Shown here in pieces: positions 7,725-16,235 of a stretch of DNA of 55,704 bases; within the stretch, counting starts at the first letter, position 1, and each line of letters starts with the position of its first letter. Below the pieces are notes generated by a model. It had not been told where the DNA came from. It worked only from the letters and a program-made list of their open reading frames with translations, and made no database searches. Location of the stretch: assembly GCA_025359105.1 (NCBI GenBank), contig JANYHK010000009.1:1-55704 (forward strand). The letters are read 5' to 3'. This DNA is from Myxococcales bacterium. GTDB taxonomy: Bacteria > Myxococcota_A > Polyangia > Polyangiales > Polyangiaceae. The position numbers and the translations under genes were made by a program.

Positions 7725-9187
7725 ACCGGCGAAGCTTCGTCACGCGCGTCGTGCCTTCCCTATGCCTCGTGCCCCTCGCCGGCTGCCCGAGCGCCCCCGC
7801 CTACGCGCCGCTGCGCAAGCCCTTCGCCCCGTCGCTCGCGTCGGAGTGGCTGGACATCGCCCTCGAGGCGACCGCGCGCGAAGTGGACAGGCACGGCCCG
7901 CGCCCGACGCTCCTCTCGCGGACCCTCGCGATCCCGCTCACCGCCATGTTCGACGCGTGGTCGGCGTACGACGACAGGGCGGTGTCGTCGACGGCGGGCG
8001 ACAAGCTCAGGCGCCCCAAGGCGGAGCGCACGCTCACGAACAAGCGCGAGGCGATCAGCTACGCGATGCTTCGCGCGCTCCTCGACGTGTATGCCGAGGA
8101 TGCGGACTACATCAACGCGCAAATGCGCCGCCTCGGCTACGATCCGCAGAAGGCCACCGTGGACCCGACGACCGCGGCGGGGATCGGCCTTCTCGCCGCG
8201 TCGTCCGTCCTCTCGAGCCGCAGAAACGACGGCGCGAACCAGGACGGCGCAGCCCCCGGCGGAGACGGCACGCCCTATTGCGACACGACGCATTACGCGC
8301 CGGTCAATCCCGCGGACGCGATCGTGGATCCCGATCGCTGGCAGCCCATCGCGTTCGACGACGGAAAGGGGGGACGCACGACGCCGGGGTACCTGACGCC
8401 GCACTGGGGACGCGTGAAGCCCTTCGCGCTCGAGCGTGGCGACCAGTTCCGACCGCCGCCGCCACCCAAGATCGGCTCCGAGCGCCTGCTCGCCGAAGCG
8501 CGCGAGGTGCTCGAGATGAACGCCGGCCTCACGTGCGAGCAAAAGGCCATCGTCGAGCTCATGCGCGACGGCCCGCGTTCGACCGGCCAATCCGGCCACT
8601 GGCTACGGTTCGCGCAGCAGGTGTCACGCCGCGACGAGAACGATCTCGATCGCGACGTGAAGCTGTTCTTCGTGGTCGCGAACGTGGCGATGGATGCCTT
8701 CATCGCCGCGTGGGACTCCAAGCTCGCCTACGACAGCTCGCGCCCGTGGACCCTCATTCACCACTACTTCAAGGGGCGAGACGTCCGCGGCTGGGGTGGA
8801 CCGGGCAAGGGCACCGTCACGATGAAGGGGGAGGACTGGCGCCCGTACTCCCCCTCCACGTTCATCACGCCGCCGTTCCCCGGCTTCGTGTCGGGCCACA
8901 GCTGCGTGAGCGGCGCCGCCGCGGAAATGCTGCGCCTCTTCACCGGCAGCGACGTCTTCGGCGCCACCGAGCGCCGCCGTTGCGGCGAGCTCACGGGCGA
9001 GGCGGCCCACGCCGAGGAAATCACGCTGAAGCTCCCCACGTTCACCGCCACCGCCGAGATGGCCGGCATCTCGCGGGTGCTCGGCGGCTACCACATCCAG
9101 GCGGACAACGTCGAGGGCCTGAAGCTCGGCAGACGGGTCGCCGCGTTTACCTGGCCGAAGCTCCGGGCGTACCTCGAGCCCGGCTGA
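7721..9187 (+). CDS. Vanadium-dependent haloperoxidase / PAP2-type phosphatase, predicted Tat lipoprotein
   Basis: The 488-residue protein has all three motifs of the vanadate-binding haloperoxidase/acid phosphatase fold: KLAYDSSRP (Lys334 to Arg341), FVSGHS (His393) and SRVLGGYHIQAD (Arg452, His458, Asp462). His458 would bind vanadate covalently and His393 is the acid-base residue. The N-terminus reads MNRRSFVTR, then a hydrophobic run ending LAGC, so it looks like a twin-arginine signal joined to a lipobox. A large N-terminal helical domain (about residues 30-330) is longer than in PAP2 phosphatases and favours the haloperoxidase-like branch. Halide use cannot be decided from sequence. ATG overlaps the previous stop (ATGA), closing a three-gene coupled set. 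Confidence 0.82.
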   Translation: MNRRSFVTRVVPSLCLVPLAGCPSAPAYAPLRKPFAPSLASEWLDIALEATAREVDRHGPRPTLLSRTLAIPLTAMFDAWSAYDDRAVSSTAGDKLRRPKAERTLTNKREAISYAMLRALLDVYAEDADYINAQMRRLGYDPQKATVDPTTAAGIGLLAASSVLSSRRNDGANQDGAAPGGDGTPYCDTTHYAPVNPADAIVDPDRWQPIAFDDGKGGRTTPGYLTPHWGRVKPFALERGDQFRPPPPPKIGSERLLAEAREVLEMNAGLTCEQKAIVELMRDGPRSTGQSGHWLRFAQQVSRRDENDLDRDVKLFFVVANVAMDAFIAAWDSKLAYDSSRPWTLIHHYFKGRDVRGWGGPGKGTVTMKGEDWRPYSPSTFITPPFPGFVSGHSCVSGAAAEMLRLFTGSDVFGATERRRCGELTGEAAHAEEITLKLPTFTATAEMAGISRVLGGYHIQADNVEGLKLGRRVAAFTWPKLRAYLEPG

Positions 9188-9256
9188 CGGCCCGGCCATG
9201 ACGAAGAGGCGCGGGACGGGAATACGCCTCCGAAAAGATGTGTTAGACCGCGCGCC

Positions 9257-10243
<987 letters not shown>

Positions 10244-10297
10244 CCGGTCACCCGGACGCGAGGGAAGGTTCGCGACGCGCCGTCGTACAACCGCGGA

Positions 10298-11161
10298 ATG
10301 CTGCGATCCCAACGCCGCGTGCTCGGGGCGTGCGTCGCCTACGCTGCGCTCAGTTGCGCCGCGTGCGCAACCGGCGACGGCGCGGATGGAAGCGACGGCG
10401 TCGACAGCGGCGGCGGCGCGAACGGGAACGGGCAGGGAGACGGGGGCGGAGTCGGAGACGGCGGCGGAGGCGGGGACGGCGGCGGAGGCGGAGACGGCAG
10501 CGGAGGCGGAGACGGAGGCGGAGGCGGAGGCGGAGGCGGCGGGGACGGCGGCGGAGGCGGAGACGGCAGCGGAGGCAGGGACGGCGGCGGAGGCGGGGAC
10601 GGCGGCAAGACCGACGGGGCGGGCGACTCCGGAGGCGGCGTCATCACCGGCGGGCCGTGCGCGTCCGGCGCGACCGGGGCGACGGCGTACCGTGTCGGGT
10701 GGCTCGACGGGGGCGGGACGGCGTACGCCAGCTATCAGGTCATCGGCTTTCCCGATCGCTCGCGCAACAAGGCGGGCGCGTACGGCTACCAGATCGGGTT
10801 CAAACCACCCTATGTCGATCCCTTCCTTGGCCCAGGCGGCCTCGGTCTGGACGGCAGCGACTTCGTCGACCTCGAGATCAGCACCGCCGGGCTCGCCGAG
10901 ATCTCCAAGGCGACGCTCTCCATCTACGGCCGCAGCTACAACACGACCGCGAGCGGCAGCTTCACCTGGCAAACGTTCACCGGCACCGGCGCCGCGCCCA
11001 CCGATCTCGTCAGCAACGTCGCGCCCTACGCCTGGTACTCCGCGGACATCACGACCGAGCTCCCCGCCGGCAACGCGGGCACCCTCCTCCGCATCAAGGC
11101 AGGCCCGTCCTCAGGCTCCCTCGTCGTAAACAAGATCGAGCTCTGTCTGGTGGCCCGCTAG
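10298..11161 (+). CDS. Lipoprotein with long Gly/Asp linker and unidentified C-terminal domain
   Basis: The 287-residue product has a signal peptide ending in a lipobox (LSCAAC), then about 90 residues of almost pure Gly and Asp with some Ser and Asn. A C-terminal domain of ~170 residues follows (from GPCASGATGATAYRV), predicted to be rich in beta strands, with ISKATLSIYGRSYN and a closing VNKIELCLVAR. I do not recognise the domain; its alternating hydrophobic pattern could suit a beta-sandwich or carbohydrate-binding-like fold, but no family signature is clear. The linker would hold the domain away from the membrane. No HExxH or other catalytic motif is present. Confidence 0.8.
   Translation: MLRSQRRVLGACVAYAALSCAACATGDGADGSDGVDSGGGANGNGQGDGGGVGDGGGGGDGGGGGDGSGGGDGGGGGGGGGGDGGGGGDGSGGRDGGGGGDGGKTDGAGDSGGGVITGGPCASGATGATAYRVGWLDGGGTAYASYQVIGFPDRSRNKAGAYGYQIGFKPPYVDPFLGPGGLGLDGSDFVDLEISTAGLAEISKATLSIYGRSYNTTASGSFTWQTFTGTGAAPTDLVSNVAPYAWYSADITTELPAGNAGTLLRIKAGPSSGSLVVNKIELCLVAR
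10425..10615 (+). repeat. Coding low-complexity tract (GGCGGAGGC / GACGGC units)
   Basis: This stretch is built from short units such as GGCGGAGGC, GGAGACGGC and GGGGACGGC in irregular order. It encodes the Gly/Asp linker of the lipoprotein. Repeats of this kind are prone to slippage, so linker length may vary among strains. Confidence 0.85.
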
Positions 11162-11204
11162 CCTCGCCCGGCACCTCGCGCCCCCTCTCCACGATCCGCC
11201 AAAA

Positions 11205-11339
11205 GGCTTGGCGGGCTCGACTCTCCTTCGCCCCGTGGGCGCTGCACGCGACGGCGCCCCCCGCTCCCTGTCGCCCAAACCGTCGCCGTCGCGAGCGTTC
11301 CCCACAAAAGGGGCGAAGGAGAGGCGAGCCCGCCAAGCC
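11205..11339. repeat. 135-nt imperfect cruciform between two genes
   Basis: The outer arms (11205-11234 and 11310-11339) are inverted repeats of 30 nt with one mismatch, containing CTCCTTCGCCCC and its complement. Inside, GTGGG (11235-11239) pairs with CCCAC (11301-11305), CGCT pairs with AGCG, and CGCGACGGCG (11247-11256) pairs perfectly with CGCCGTCGCG (11284-11293). Only about 27 nt remain unpaired at the tip. It follows the lipoprotein stop by 43 nt and precedes the next GTG start by 82 nt, so it may end the upstream transcript. No U-rich tail is visible and no ORF fits. The length is far beyond a normal terminator. Confidence 0.85.
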
Positions 11340-11421
11340 GCGCGTCCCATTTGACGCTCCGGAGCGCAAAAAGCTACGCTCGCCGCAATTCCGTGCCGTC
11401 GCGGAACGCCTGGAGGCTCTC

Positions 11422-13215
11422 GTGGCAAATGTTCGGCTCACGCTCACCGCTAAGATCTTCATCGCCGCGGTGATCGTCGGCGTGGTCGTCCTCATCTTCT
11501 ACTTGAACCCTGGACTCCTCGGCAAAGTGGCGCCGGTCGCGACGCAGCAGTCGTCGAACATCCCGCCGATCGCGACCCTTCCCGGGGACAACAGCGCGAT
11601 GCCCACGGCCACCGACGCGCCCCCCGGCTGCCCCACGCTCCCCGAGGTGCGCATCCAGATCATGGCCTGGAACGCCCAGGCCGGCATGATCCACGCGACC
11701 GGCGGCAAGCAGTCGGTCGCCGGCAGCGCGATGTGCCAGAAGGGGGTCAACCTCAAGCTCGTTCGCGAGGACAGCGGCGACAACCAGCAAGCCGCCCTCG
11801 TGGCGTTCGCCGAGGGCCTGAAGAAGGGAGAGGCCCAACCGACCGGCGGCGCGAACTTCGTCGCCATCATGGGCGACGGCTCGGCCACCTTCCTCAAGGG
11901 CCTGAACGACAAGCTCACCAAGCTCGGCCCCGAGTACATGGCCGTCGTCATCGGCTCGTCGGGCTACAGCCGCGGCGAGGACAAGTTCATGGGCCCCGCC
12001 GCGTGGAAGGCCAACCCGCAGGCCGCGCGCGGCGGCCTCGTCGCTGGCGTGCTCCGCGACGGCGACTGGAACATCGCGCTCAAGTGGCTCGGCGACAACA
12101 AGATCCCCAACAACCCCGACGAGTCGAGCTTCGATCCCGACGCCCTCAACTGGGTCAACGCGAGCGACTACATCGAGGCCGCGCAGAAGTACGTCAGCGG
12201 CTTCTGCGCCGATCTGAAGAACACGAAGACGGGCTCCAAGGAGAAGAAGTGCGTCCAGGGCGTCGTCACGTGGACCCCGGGCGACGTCACCGTCGCCGAG
12301 CAGAAGGGCGGCCTCGTCTCGATCGTGTCGACCAAGGAGTACCGATCGCAGATGCCGCAGACGATCATCGGCATCAAGAAGTGGATGGAAGCGAACCGCA
12401 AGATCGTGACCGGGATGCTGGCCGCCACCTTCGAGTCGGGCGACAAGATCAAGACCAGCGACGACGCGCTCAAGCAGGCGTCGGCGGTGAGCGCGCTCGT
12501 CTACAAGGAGAAGGACACCGCGTACTGGCACAAGTACTTCAAGATCGTGAGCGAGAAGGACAAGACGGGTCAGGCCGTCGAGCTCGGCGGGTCGAGCGTC
12601 AACAACCTCGCCGACAACCTCCAGCTCTTCGGCCTCGCGACCGGCTCGGCGAACGCGTTCGCCGCGACGTATACGGTCTTCGGAAACGTCGTCAAATCGC
12701 AGTACCCGAGCCTCTTGCCGTCGTTCTACCCGGTCGAGCAGATCACCGATCTGTCGTACCTGAAGGAGCTCTCGGCGGCCGGCGGCGCGACCACGGCCCC
12801 CGATCTGGCCAAATTCGCAGGGGATCAGAAGCTCCGGGACGTCGTCAGCCGACGCACGTGGGACATCGAGTTCCAGAGCGGCGCGGCCACGTTCACGCCG
12901 GAGACGACGGCAGCGCTCAAGGCGCTCCTGAACGAGCTCGTCGTCGCGAGCGGCACGCTCGTCGAGATCCACGGCCACACGGACAACGCCGGCAACGCCG
13001 AGGCGAACATGAAGCTCTCCGAGGAGCGCGCGTTCGCGGTGAAGCTGTGGCTGGAGAAGCAGGCCCCCTCGAGCTTCCCCGAGGGGCGCGTCAAGGTCGT
13101 CGCCCACGGCCAGACCGAGCCCGTCGCCCCCAACTCGACGCCCGACGGGCGCGCGAAGAACCGACGCGTCGTCGTCGTCCTCGGCACCAGCGCGACCGCT
13201 AGCGCCACGCCGTGA
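11422..13215 (+). CDS. ABC transporter solute-binding protein fused to an OmpA peptidoglycan-binding domain
   Basis: The 597-residue product starts with an uncleaved-looking membrane segment (IFIAAVIVGVVVLIFYL, residues ~11-27), then a Pro/Thr linker. Residues ~70-470 resemble type 2 periplasmic binding proteins of the nitrate/sulfonate/taurine group. Residues ~478-588 form an OmpA-like domain with VEIHGHTDNAGNAEAN, LSEERAFAVKLWL and GRAKNRRVVVVL, which supply the Asp and Arg that bind diaminopimelate. The GTG start is fixed by GGAGG at 11412-11416, 5 nt upstream. It overlaps the permease gene by 4 nt. The binding protein would be tethered to both the inner membrane and peptidoglycan. The substrate is not evident. 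Confidence 0.85.
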   Translation: MANVRLTLTAKIFIAAVIVGVVVLIFYLNPGLLGKVAPVATQQSSNIPPIATLPGDNSAMPTATDAPPGCPTLPEVRIQIMAWNAQAGMIHATGGKQSVAGSAMCQKGVNLKLVREDSGDNQQAALVAFAEGLKKGEAQPTGGANFVAIMGDGSATFLKGLNDKLTKLGPEYMAVVIGSSGYSRGEDKFMGPAAWKANPQAARGGLVAGVLRDGDWNIALKWLGDNKIPNNPDESSFDPDALNWVNASDYIEAAQKYVSGFCADLKNTKTGSKEKKCVQGVVTWTPGDVTVAEQKGGLVSIVSTKEYRSQMPQTIIGIKKWMEANRKIVTGMLAATFESGDKIKTSDDALKQASAVSALVYKEKDTAYWHKYFKIVSEKDKTGQAVELGGSSVNNLADNLQLFGLATGSANAFAATYTVFGNVVKSQYPSLLPSFYPVEQITDLSYLKELSAAGGATTAPDLAKFAGDQKLRDVVSRRTWDIEFQSGAATFTPETTAALKALLNELVVASGTLVEIHGHTDNAGNAEANMKLSEERAFAVKLWLEKQAPSSFPEGRVKVVAHGQTEPVAPNSTPDGRAKNRRVVVVLGTSATASATP

Positions 13216-14000
13216 GCACACTCAGCGACGCCTTCCGCCCGAACCGCGTCGTCAACGGAAGGACGACCGGCCTCATCGTCGTCTTCTGGTGCGCCACGAC
13301 CCTCCTCTTGTGGGTCCTGTCGCCCTGGAAGACGCTGCCGACGCCGCTCGAGATCCTCCACGCGCTCAGCACCCTGTGGTGGGAGCACGGCCTCGGGCCC
13401 GAGACGTTCACGACGCTGAAGCTCATCAGCCACGCGACGCTCCTCACCATCGTCATCTCGCTCGCGCTCTCGTACGCGACGGTGATTCCGTTCTTTCGCC
13501 CGCTCGTCGAGGGCGTCTCGAAGCTGCGCTTCCTCGGGCTCACCGGCCTGGTCTTTCCGTTCACGCTCCTCACCGGCGGCGGCTACGCGCTGAAGGTCGG
13601 CCTTCTCACGTTCGGCATGGCGACGTTCTTCGTCACGTCGATGGCGCAGATCGTCGTCGAGATCCCGCGCGCCGAGTTCGACCACATGCGCGTCCTCGGC
13701 GCCGGAGAGGGCCGCATCCTCTGGGAGGTCGTGGTGCGCGGCACCCTCGATCGCGCGCTCGACGTGCTGCGCCAGAACGTGGCGATGGGCTGGGCGATGA
13801 TCACGATGGTCGAAGGGATCTCGCGCGCGGAGGGCGGCATCGGCGCGCTCATCCTGAACCAGAACAAGCATTTCTTGCTCGCCGAGGTCTACGCCATTCT
13901 CATCGTCATCCTGCTCCTCGGCCTCGTGATGGACTACGGCATGGGCGTGCTCACGAACGCGCTGTGCCCCTACGCGCGGCTCGGGAGGGTGGCGCGATGA
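13212..14000 (+). CDS. ABC transporter permease, SsuC/TauC/NrtB-like
   Basis: The 262-residue integral membrane protein has about six hydrophobic segments and the EAA-type loop, seen here around FDHMRVLGAGEGRILWEVVV, which docks onto the ATPase. Overall length and the pattern GWAMITMVEGISRAEGGIG near the end match permeases for nitrate, sulfonate and taurine uptake. The GTG start overlaps the preceding TGA and its own stop overlaps the next ATG, so all three transporter parts are translated in a coupled way. Only one permease gene is present, so it should act as a homodimer. Confidence 0.88.
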   Translation: MSTLSDAFRPNRVVNGRTTGLIVVFWCATTLLLWVLSPWKTLPTPLEILHALSTLWWEHGLGPETFTTLKLISHATLLTIVISLALSYATVIPFFRPLVEGVSKLRFLGLTGLVFPFTLLTGGGYALKVGLLTFGMATFFVTSMAQIVVEIPRAEFDHMRVLGAGEGRILWEVVVRGTLDRALDVLRQNVAMGWAMITMVEGISRAEGGIGALILNQNKHFLLAEVYAILIVILLLGLVMDYGMGVLTNALCPYARLGRVAR

Positions 14001-14806
14001 AGGGCGCGGGAGACGTCCTCCTCGACGTCAAGGACGTGCGGCTGCGCCTCGGCAACGCCCAGGTGCTGGGCGGCATCAGCTTCCAGGTGATCGACCGCGT
14101 CCGCGAAGGGACGACCACCGGACAGGTCGTCGCGCTGCTCGGGCCATCCGGCGTCGGCAAGACGCGCCTGTTTCGCGTCATCGCCGGGCTCGACGAGCCG
14201 GACGCCGGCACCGTTCGTGACAAGGACAATCGGCCCCTTCGAGCGGGCGACGTGGGGGTGGTCTTCCAGGACTACCCGCTCCTCAAGCACCGCACCGTCG
14301 TGCAGAACCTCGAGATCGCCGGCACCGTCGCCGGCATGTCGCCCGAGACGTCGAAGAAGCGCGCGAGCGAGCTCCTCGAGACGTTCAAGCTCGGCGATCG
14401 CTCGGACTTCTACCCCGCGCAGCTCTCCGGCGGCCAGCGCCAGCGTGTCGCGATCGCCCAGCAGATCGTGCAGCCGCGCCAGCTGCTGCTCATGGACGAG
14501 CCGTTCAGCGGTCTCGATCCGGCGGCGCTCGAGGACGTCGCCAAGCTCATCGTCGACGTCGTCAACCTCGACGATCTCTACACGATCGTCCTCGTCACCC
14601 ACGACATCCGCGCCGCGATGACGGTGAGCGACACGATGCACATGCTCGGACGCGATCGCAAAGACGGGAAGATCGTCCCGGGCGCGAAGGTGCAGGAGTC
14701 GTTCGACATGGTGAAGCTCGGGCTGGCGTGGCAGCGCGACATCCAGGAAATGCCGGAGTTCACGAAGCTGGAGAAAGAGCTGAAGGCTCGGTTTCGAACG
14801 CTCTAG
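13997..14806 (+). CDS. ABC transporter ATP-binding protein
   Basis: The 269-residue ATPase has Walker A GPSGVGKT (49-56), Q-loop VVFQDYPLL, signature LSGGQ (143-147), Walker B LLLMDEP (163-169), D-loop SGLD and switch histidine VTHD. Together with the permease and OmpA-fused binding protein it forms a complete importer. The spacer LRAGDVGVV before the Q-loop and the C-terminal segment after the switch region are somewhat longer than in SsuB or TauB. The TAG stop at 14804-14806 is formed at the edge of the mobile element that begins at 14807, so the original C-terminus may have been different. Confidence 0.9.
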   Translation: MKGAGDVLLDVKDVRLRLGNAQVLGGISFQVIDRVREGTTTGQVVALLGPSGVGKTRLFRVIAGLDEPDAGTVRDKDNRPLRAGDVGVVFQDYPLLKHRTVVQNLEIAGTVAGMSPETSKKRASELLETFKLGDRSDFYPAQLSGGQRQRVAIAQQIVQPRQLLLMDEPFSGLDPAALEDVAKLIVDVVNLDDLYTIVLVTHDIRAAMTVSDTMHMLGRDRKDGKIVPGAKVQESFDMVKLGLAWQRDIQEMPEFTKLEKELKARFRTL

Positions 14807-14829
14807 CAGGGTGTTGCAGAACACCCTGC
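14806..14829 (+). terminator. Candidate terminator hairpin after the ABC operon
   Basis: A perfect 10-bp stem with a 4-nt loop begins on the last base of the ATPase stop codon. A second 8-bp hairpin follows at 14831-14850. There is no U-tract, so intrinsic termination is uncertain, and the hairpin belongs to the inserted element rather than to the operon. Confidence 0.4.
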
Positions 14830-14930
14830 CGAAGTGCCGGGAGGCACTTCGCGCTGGATGGGGGAATCGCGGCCCGTAGGGACGCGAGGGGGAAGGCCGC
14901 GCGGCGGTCTTTCCCAAGACCAGGGTCAGG
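14807..14930 (+). repeat. Left structured inverted repeat (hairpins A, B, C, D)
   Basis: Hairpin A: GCAGGGTGTT (14806-14815), loop GCAG, AACACCCTGC (14820-14829). Hairpin B: GAAGTGCC (14831-14838), loop GGGA, GGCACTTC (14843-14850). Hairpin C: TCGCG and CGCGA (14867-14887) with an inner CCC, GTA, GGG and a G/A mismatch. Hairpin D: GGTCTT (14906-14911), loop TCCC, AAGACC (14916-14921), followed by AGGGTCAGG. Confidence 0.85.
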
Positions 14931-15007
14931 GAGCGCCGCTCCCGGTGGGCTGACGGCTCGGTCGGACGTTCGGCGTGCGAAGGATCGACGCGACGATCGA
15001 GGTGTGA

Positions 15008-15217
15008 TCTAACCGCCAGCGAGCGCGCAAACGCGTCGAAGAGATCTTCGGGTGGGCGAAAACCGTCGGGAACTTCCGCAAGACACGATTCAAGGGCGTC
15101 GCGCGCACGCAGCTCGCTGCTTACCTTGTCGGCGCCGCATACAACTTGCTGCGCATCGCGAAACTCCTACCGAGCGCGCCTTCCTTGCACCCACGTCCTC
15201 ACCTGACCCTGGTCTGA
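15008..15217 (+). pseudogene. IS5-type transposase, C-terminal remnant
   Basis: In this frame the translation reads RARKRVEEIFGWAKTVG, then RKTRFKGVARTQL and YLVGAAYNLLRIAKLL before a TGA. This is the well-known C-terminal block of IS5-family DDE transposases (R-K-R-x-E-E-x-F-G-W-x-K-T-V-G and A-Y-N-L-x-R). An in-frame stop at 15005-15007 and the lack of any upstream DDE sequence show that the gene is truncated. A short stretch before that stop (RRIDATIEV) may be residual upstream coding sequence. The remnant ends inside the right inverted repeat. Confidence 0.8.
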
Positions 15218-15327
15218 GCGAGACCGCCGGGCGGCCTCCCTCTGCCGCCGGAGCAACTCCGTCGGCATTCACCCTCCACCGCGAATCGCCTCCCGGCGAT
15301 TCACGCAGGCCGTTCTGCAACGGCCTG
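15202..15327 (-). repeat. Right structured inverted repeat (hairpins D', C', B', A')
   Basis: Read on the minus strand this repeats the left arm. Hairpin A': 15305-15328, stem GCAGGCCGTT, with loop GCAG on the minus strand. Hairpin B': 15283-15302, stem GAATCGCC, loop GGGA on the minus strand. Hairpin C': 15244-15266, stem with one internal mismatch as in C. Hairpin D': 15211-15225, stem GGTCT. Stem bases differ from the left arm in compensating pairs, while loops of A and B are identical. Confidence 0.85.
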
Positions 15328-15328
15328 C
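15305..15328 (-). terminator. Candidate terminator hairpin after the coiled-coil gene
   Basis: A perfect 10-bp stem with a 4-nt loop begins at the last base of the minus-strand TAG stop at 15328-15330. As on the other side, it is part of the inserted element and has no U-tract. Confidence 0.4.
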
Positions 15329-16185
15329 TAGCGGCGCCGCGCGGCCTGGTTGCCCTCGGCGGCCTGGGCGTCCTGCTGTTCTTCAAGCTCCTGCTGGTAG
15401 AGATCCTCGGTCTCCCTCGACGTCTCGCGGATCGCTTCGACGCCGATGCGCAGATCGTCGAGGCGCGTGCCGAGCTCCGACGGATCGGCCATCGACACGA
15501 TCTCGTCGGCGAGCAGGCGGAAGGTGTTCTCCATGAGATCCATCTGCCCGCGCGCGGTCTGCAAGCTGCGGCGGAGATCGTCGTAGCGCTTGCGGCGCTG
15601 GCTGAGGACCTCGATGTTCTTCTCGGCGACGTCGCGGCGGCGGTCCCCCTCGGGGAACTCGCGGATCTGGTTCTGGTAGCTCTGCCACTTGCGGTTCAGG
15701 GCATCGAAGTCGAAGCTGCCGATGTGCCTCTCGCAGCGCGCGCATACGAGGGCGAGACTCAGGAAATCCTCGAGGAGGCCGTCGATCTTCGAGAGCTCCT
15801 CCTTCATGAGCTCCACGGTGAGCGACGGATTGTCCGTCGCCAGCTGCAGCATGCGCATCTTCTGCTCGCGGAGCTGGATGGCGCGCTGCTGGTCGGCCGG
15901 GGTGAGCTGCTTGTACTTCGCGTTGAGGCGATCTTCTTCCTCCGCGCGCTTCTCGGCCTGCCACGTCTTGTCGAACCACGCGCGGCGGAGCATCGTCGAG
16001 TCGGGGGCGAAAAGCATCCACAGCCCCTCGGCCGCCACCGCGCATACGCCGAGCCACCAGTGCCCCGTCGCCGACGCCGCCACGCCCGCGCCGACGAGCA
16101 GCGACAGGTTGTACGGGTTCAGAAACGCGTACCGGCCGTACGGCGGCTCGTCTTTCTGGGCCTTCTTCGCGCGGGCGTCGACCAA
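15328..16185 (-). CDS. Coiled-coil membrane protein of unknown function
   Basis: The 285-residue product has a short basic N-terminus, two closely spaced hydrophobic segments (LLVGAGVAASATGHWWLGV and CAVAAEGLWMLF), then a long highly charged region predicted as coiled coil (from about residue 70), with CARCERH in the middle as a lone CxxC. I do not recognise the family. The only plausible start is TTG at 16183-16185; no ATG precedes the membrane segments and no good ribosome-binding site is seen. The C-terminus, AEGNQAARRR, ends in a TAG supplied at the edge of the inserted element. It is divergent from another coiled-coil protein gene only ~50 nt away, and the two may function together. Confidence 0.75.
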   Translation of the reverse strand: MVDARAKKAQKDEPPYGRYAFLNPYNLSLLVGAGVAASATGHWWLGVCAVAAEGLWMLFAPDSTMLRRAWFDKTWQAEKRAEEEDRLNAKYKQLTPADQQRAIQLREQKMRMLQLATDNPSLTVELMKEELSKIDGLLEDFLSLALVCARCERHIGSFDFDALNRKWQSYQNQIREFPEGDRRRDVAEKNIEVLSQRRKRYDDLRRSLQTARGQMDLMENTFRLLADEIVSMADPSELGTRLDDLRIGVEAIRETSRETEDLYQQELEEQQDAQAAEGNQAARRR

Positions 16186-16235
16186 GGCCCGATGATAACC
16201 CGATCGGCGTGCACGGCGCCGCCAATGGAGCGAAG

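Larger units (their letters stand above)
14807..15327. mobile_element. 521-bp insertion element remnant with hairpin-structured terminal inverted repeats
   Basis: The element lies between two CTAG tetranucleotides (14803-14806 and 15328-15331). Its ends are inverted copies: 14807-14930 matches the complement of 15202-15327. Each arm folds into four consecutive hairpins whose stem bases differ between arms but stay paired. The core (14931-15201) contains most of a decayed transposase C-terminus of IS5 type. CTAG fits the YTAR target duplication of IS5-group elements, but because CTAG is itself a palindrome a TA duplication cannot be excluded. No intact gene is present, so the copy is dead or would need a transposase supplied elsewhere. 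Confidence 0.75.

Noticed and set aside
3979-9187. The exported-protein set considered as a biosynthetic gene cluster because of the haloperoxidase
   Set aside because: No synthase, tailoring or resistance genes are nearby; the neighbours are secreted proteases and a HmuY-like lipoprotein.
10425-10615. G-rich tract considered as a regulatory G-quadruplex or satellite
   Set aside because: It is in frame and encodes the Gly/Asp linker of a lipoprotein, a common feature of other lipoproteins here.
14970-15340. Plus-strand frame through the element read as a novel protein
   Set aside because: Only the transposase C-terminal block is recognisable; the rest is inverted repeat sequence with no start signal.
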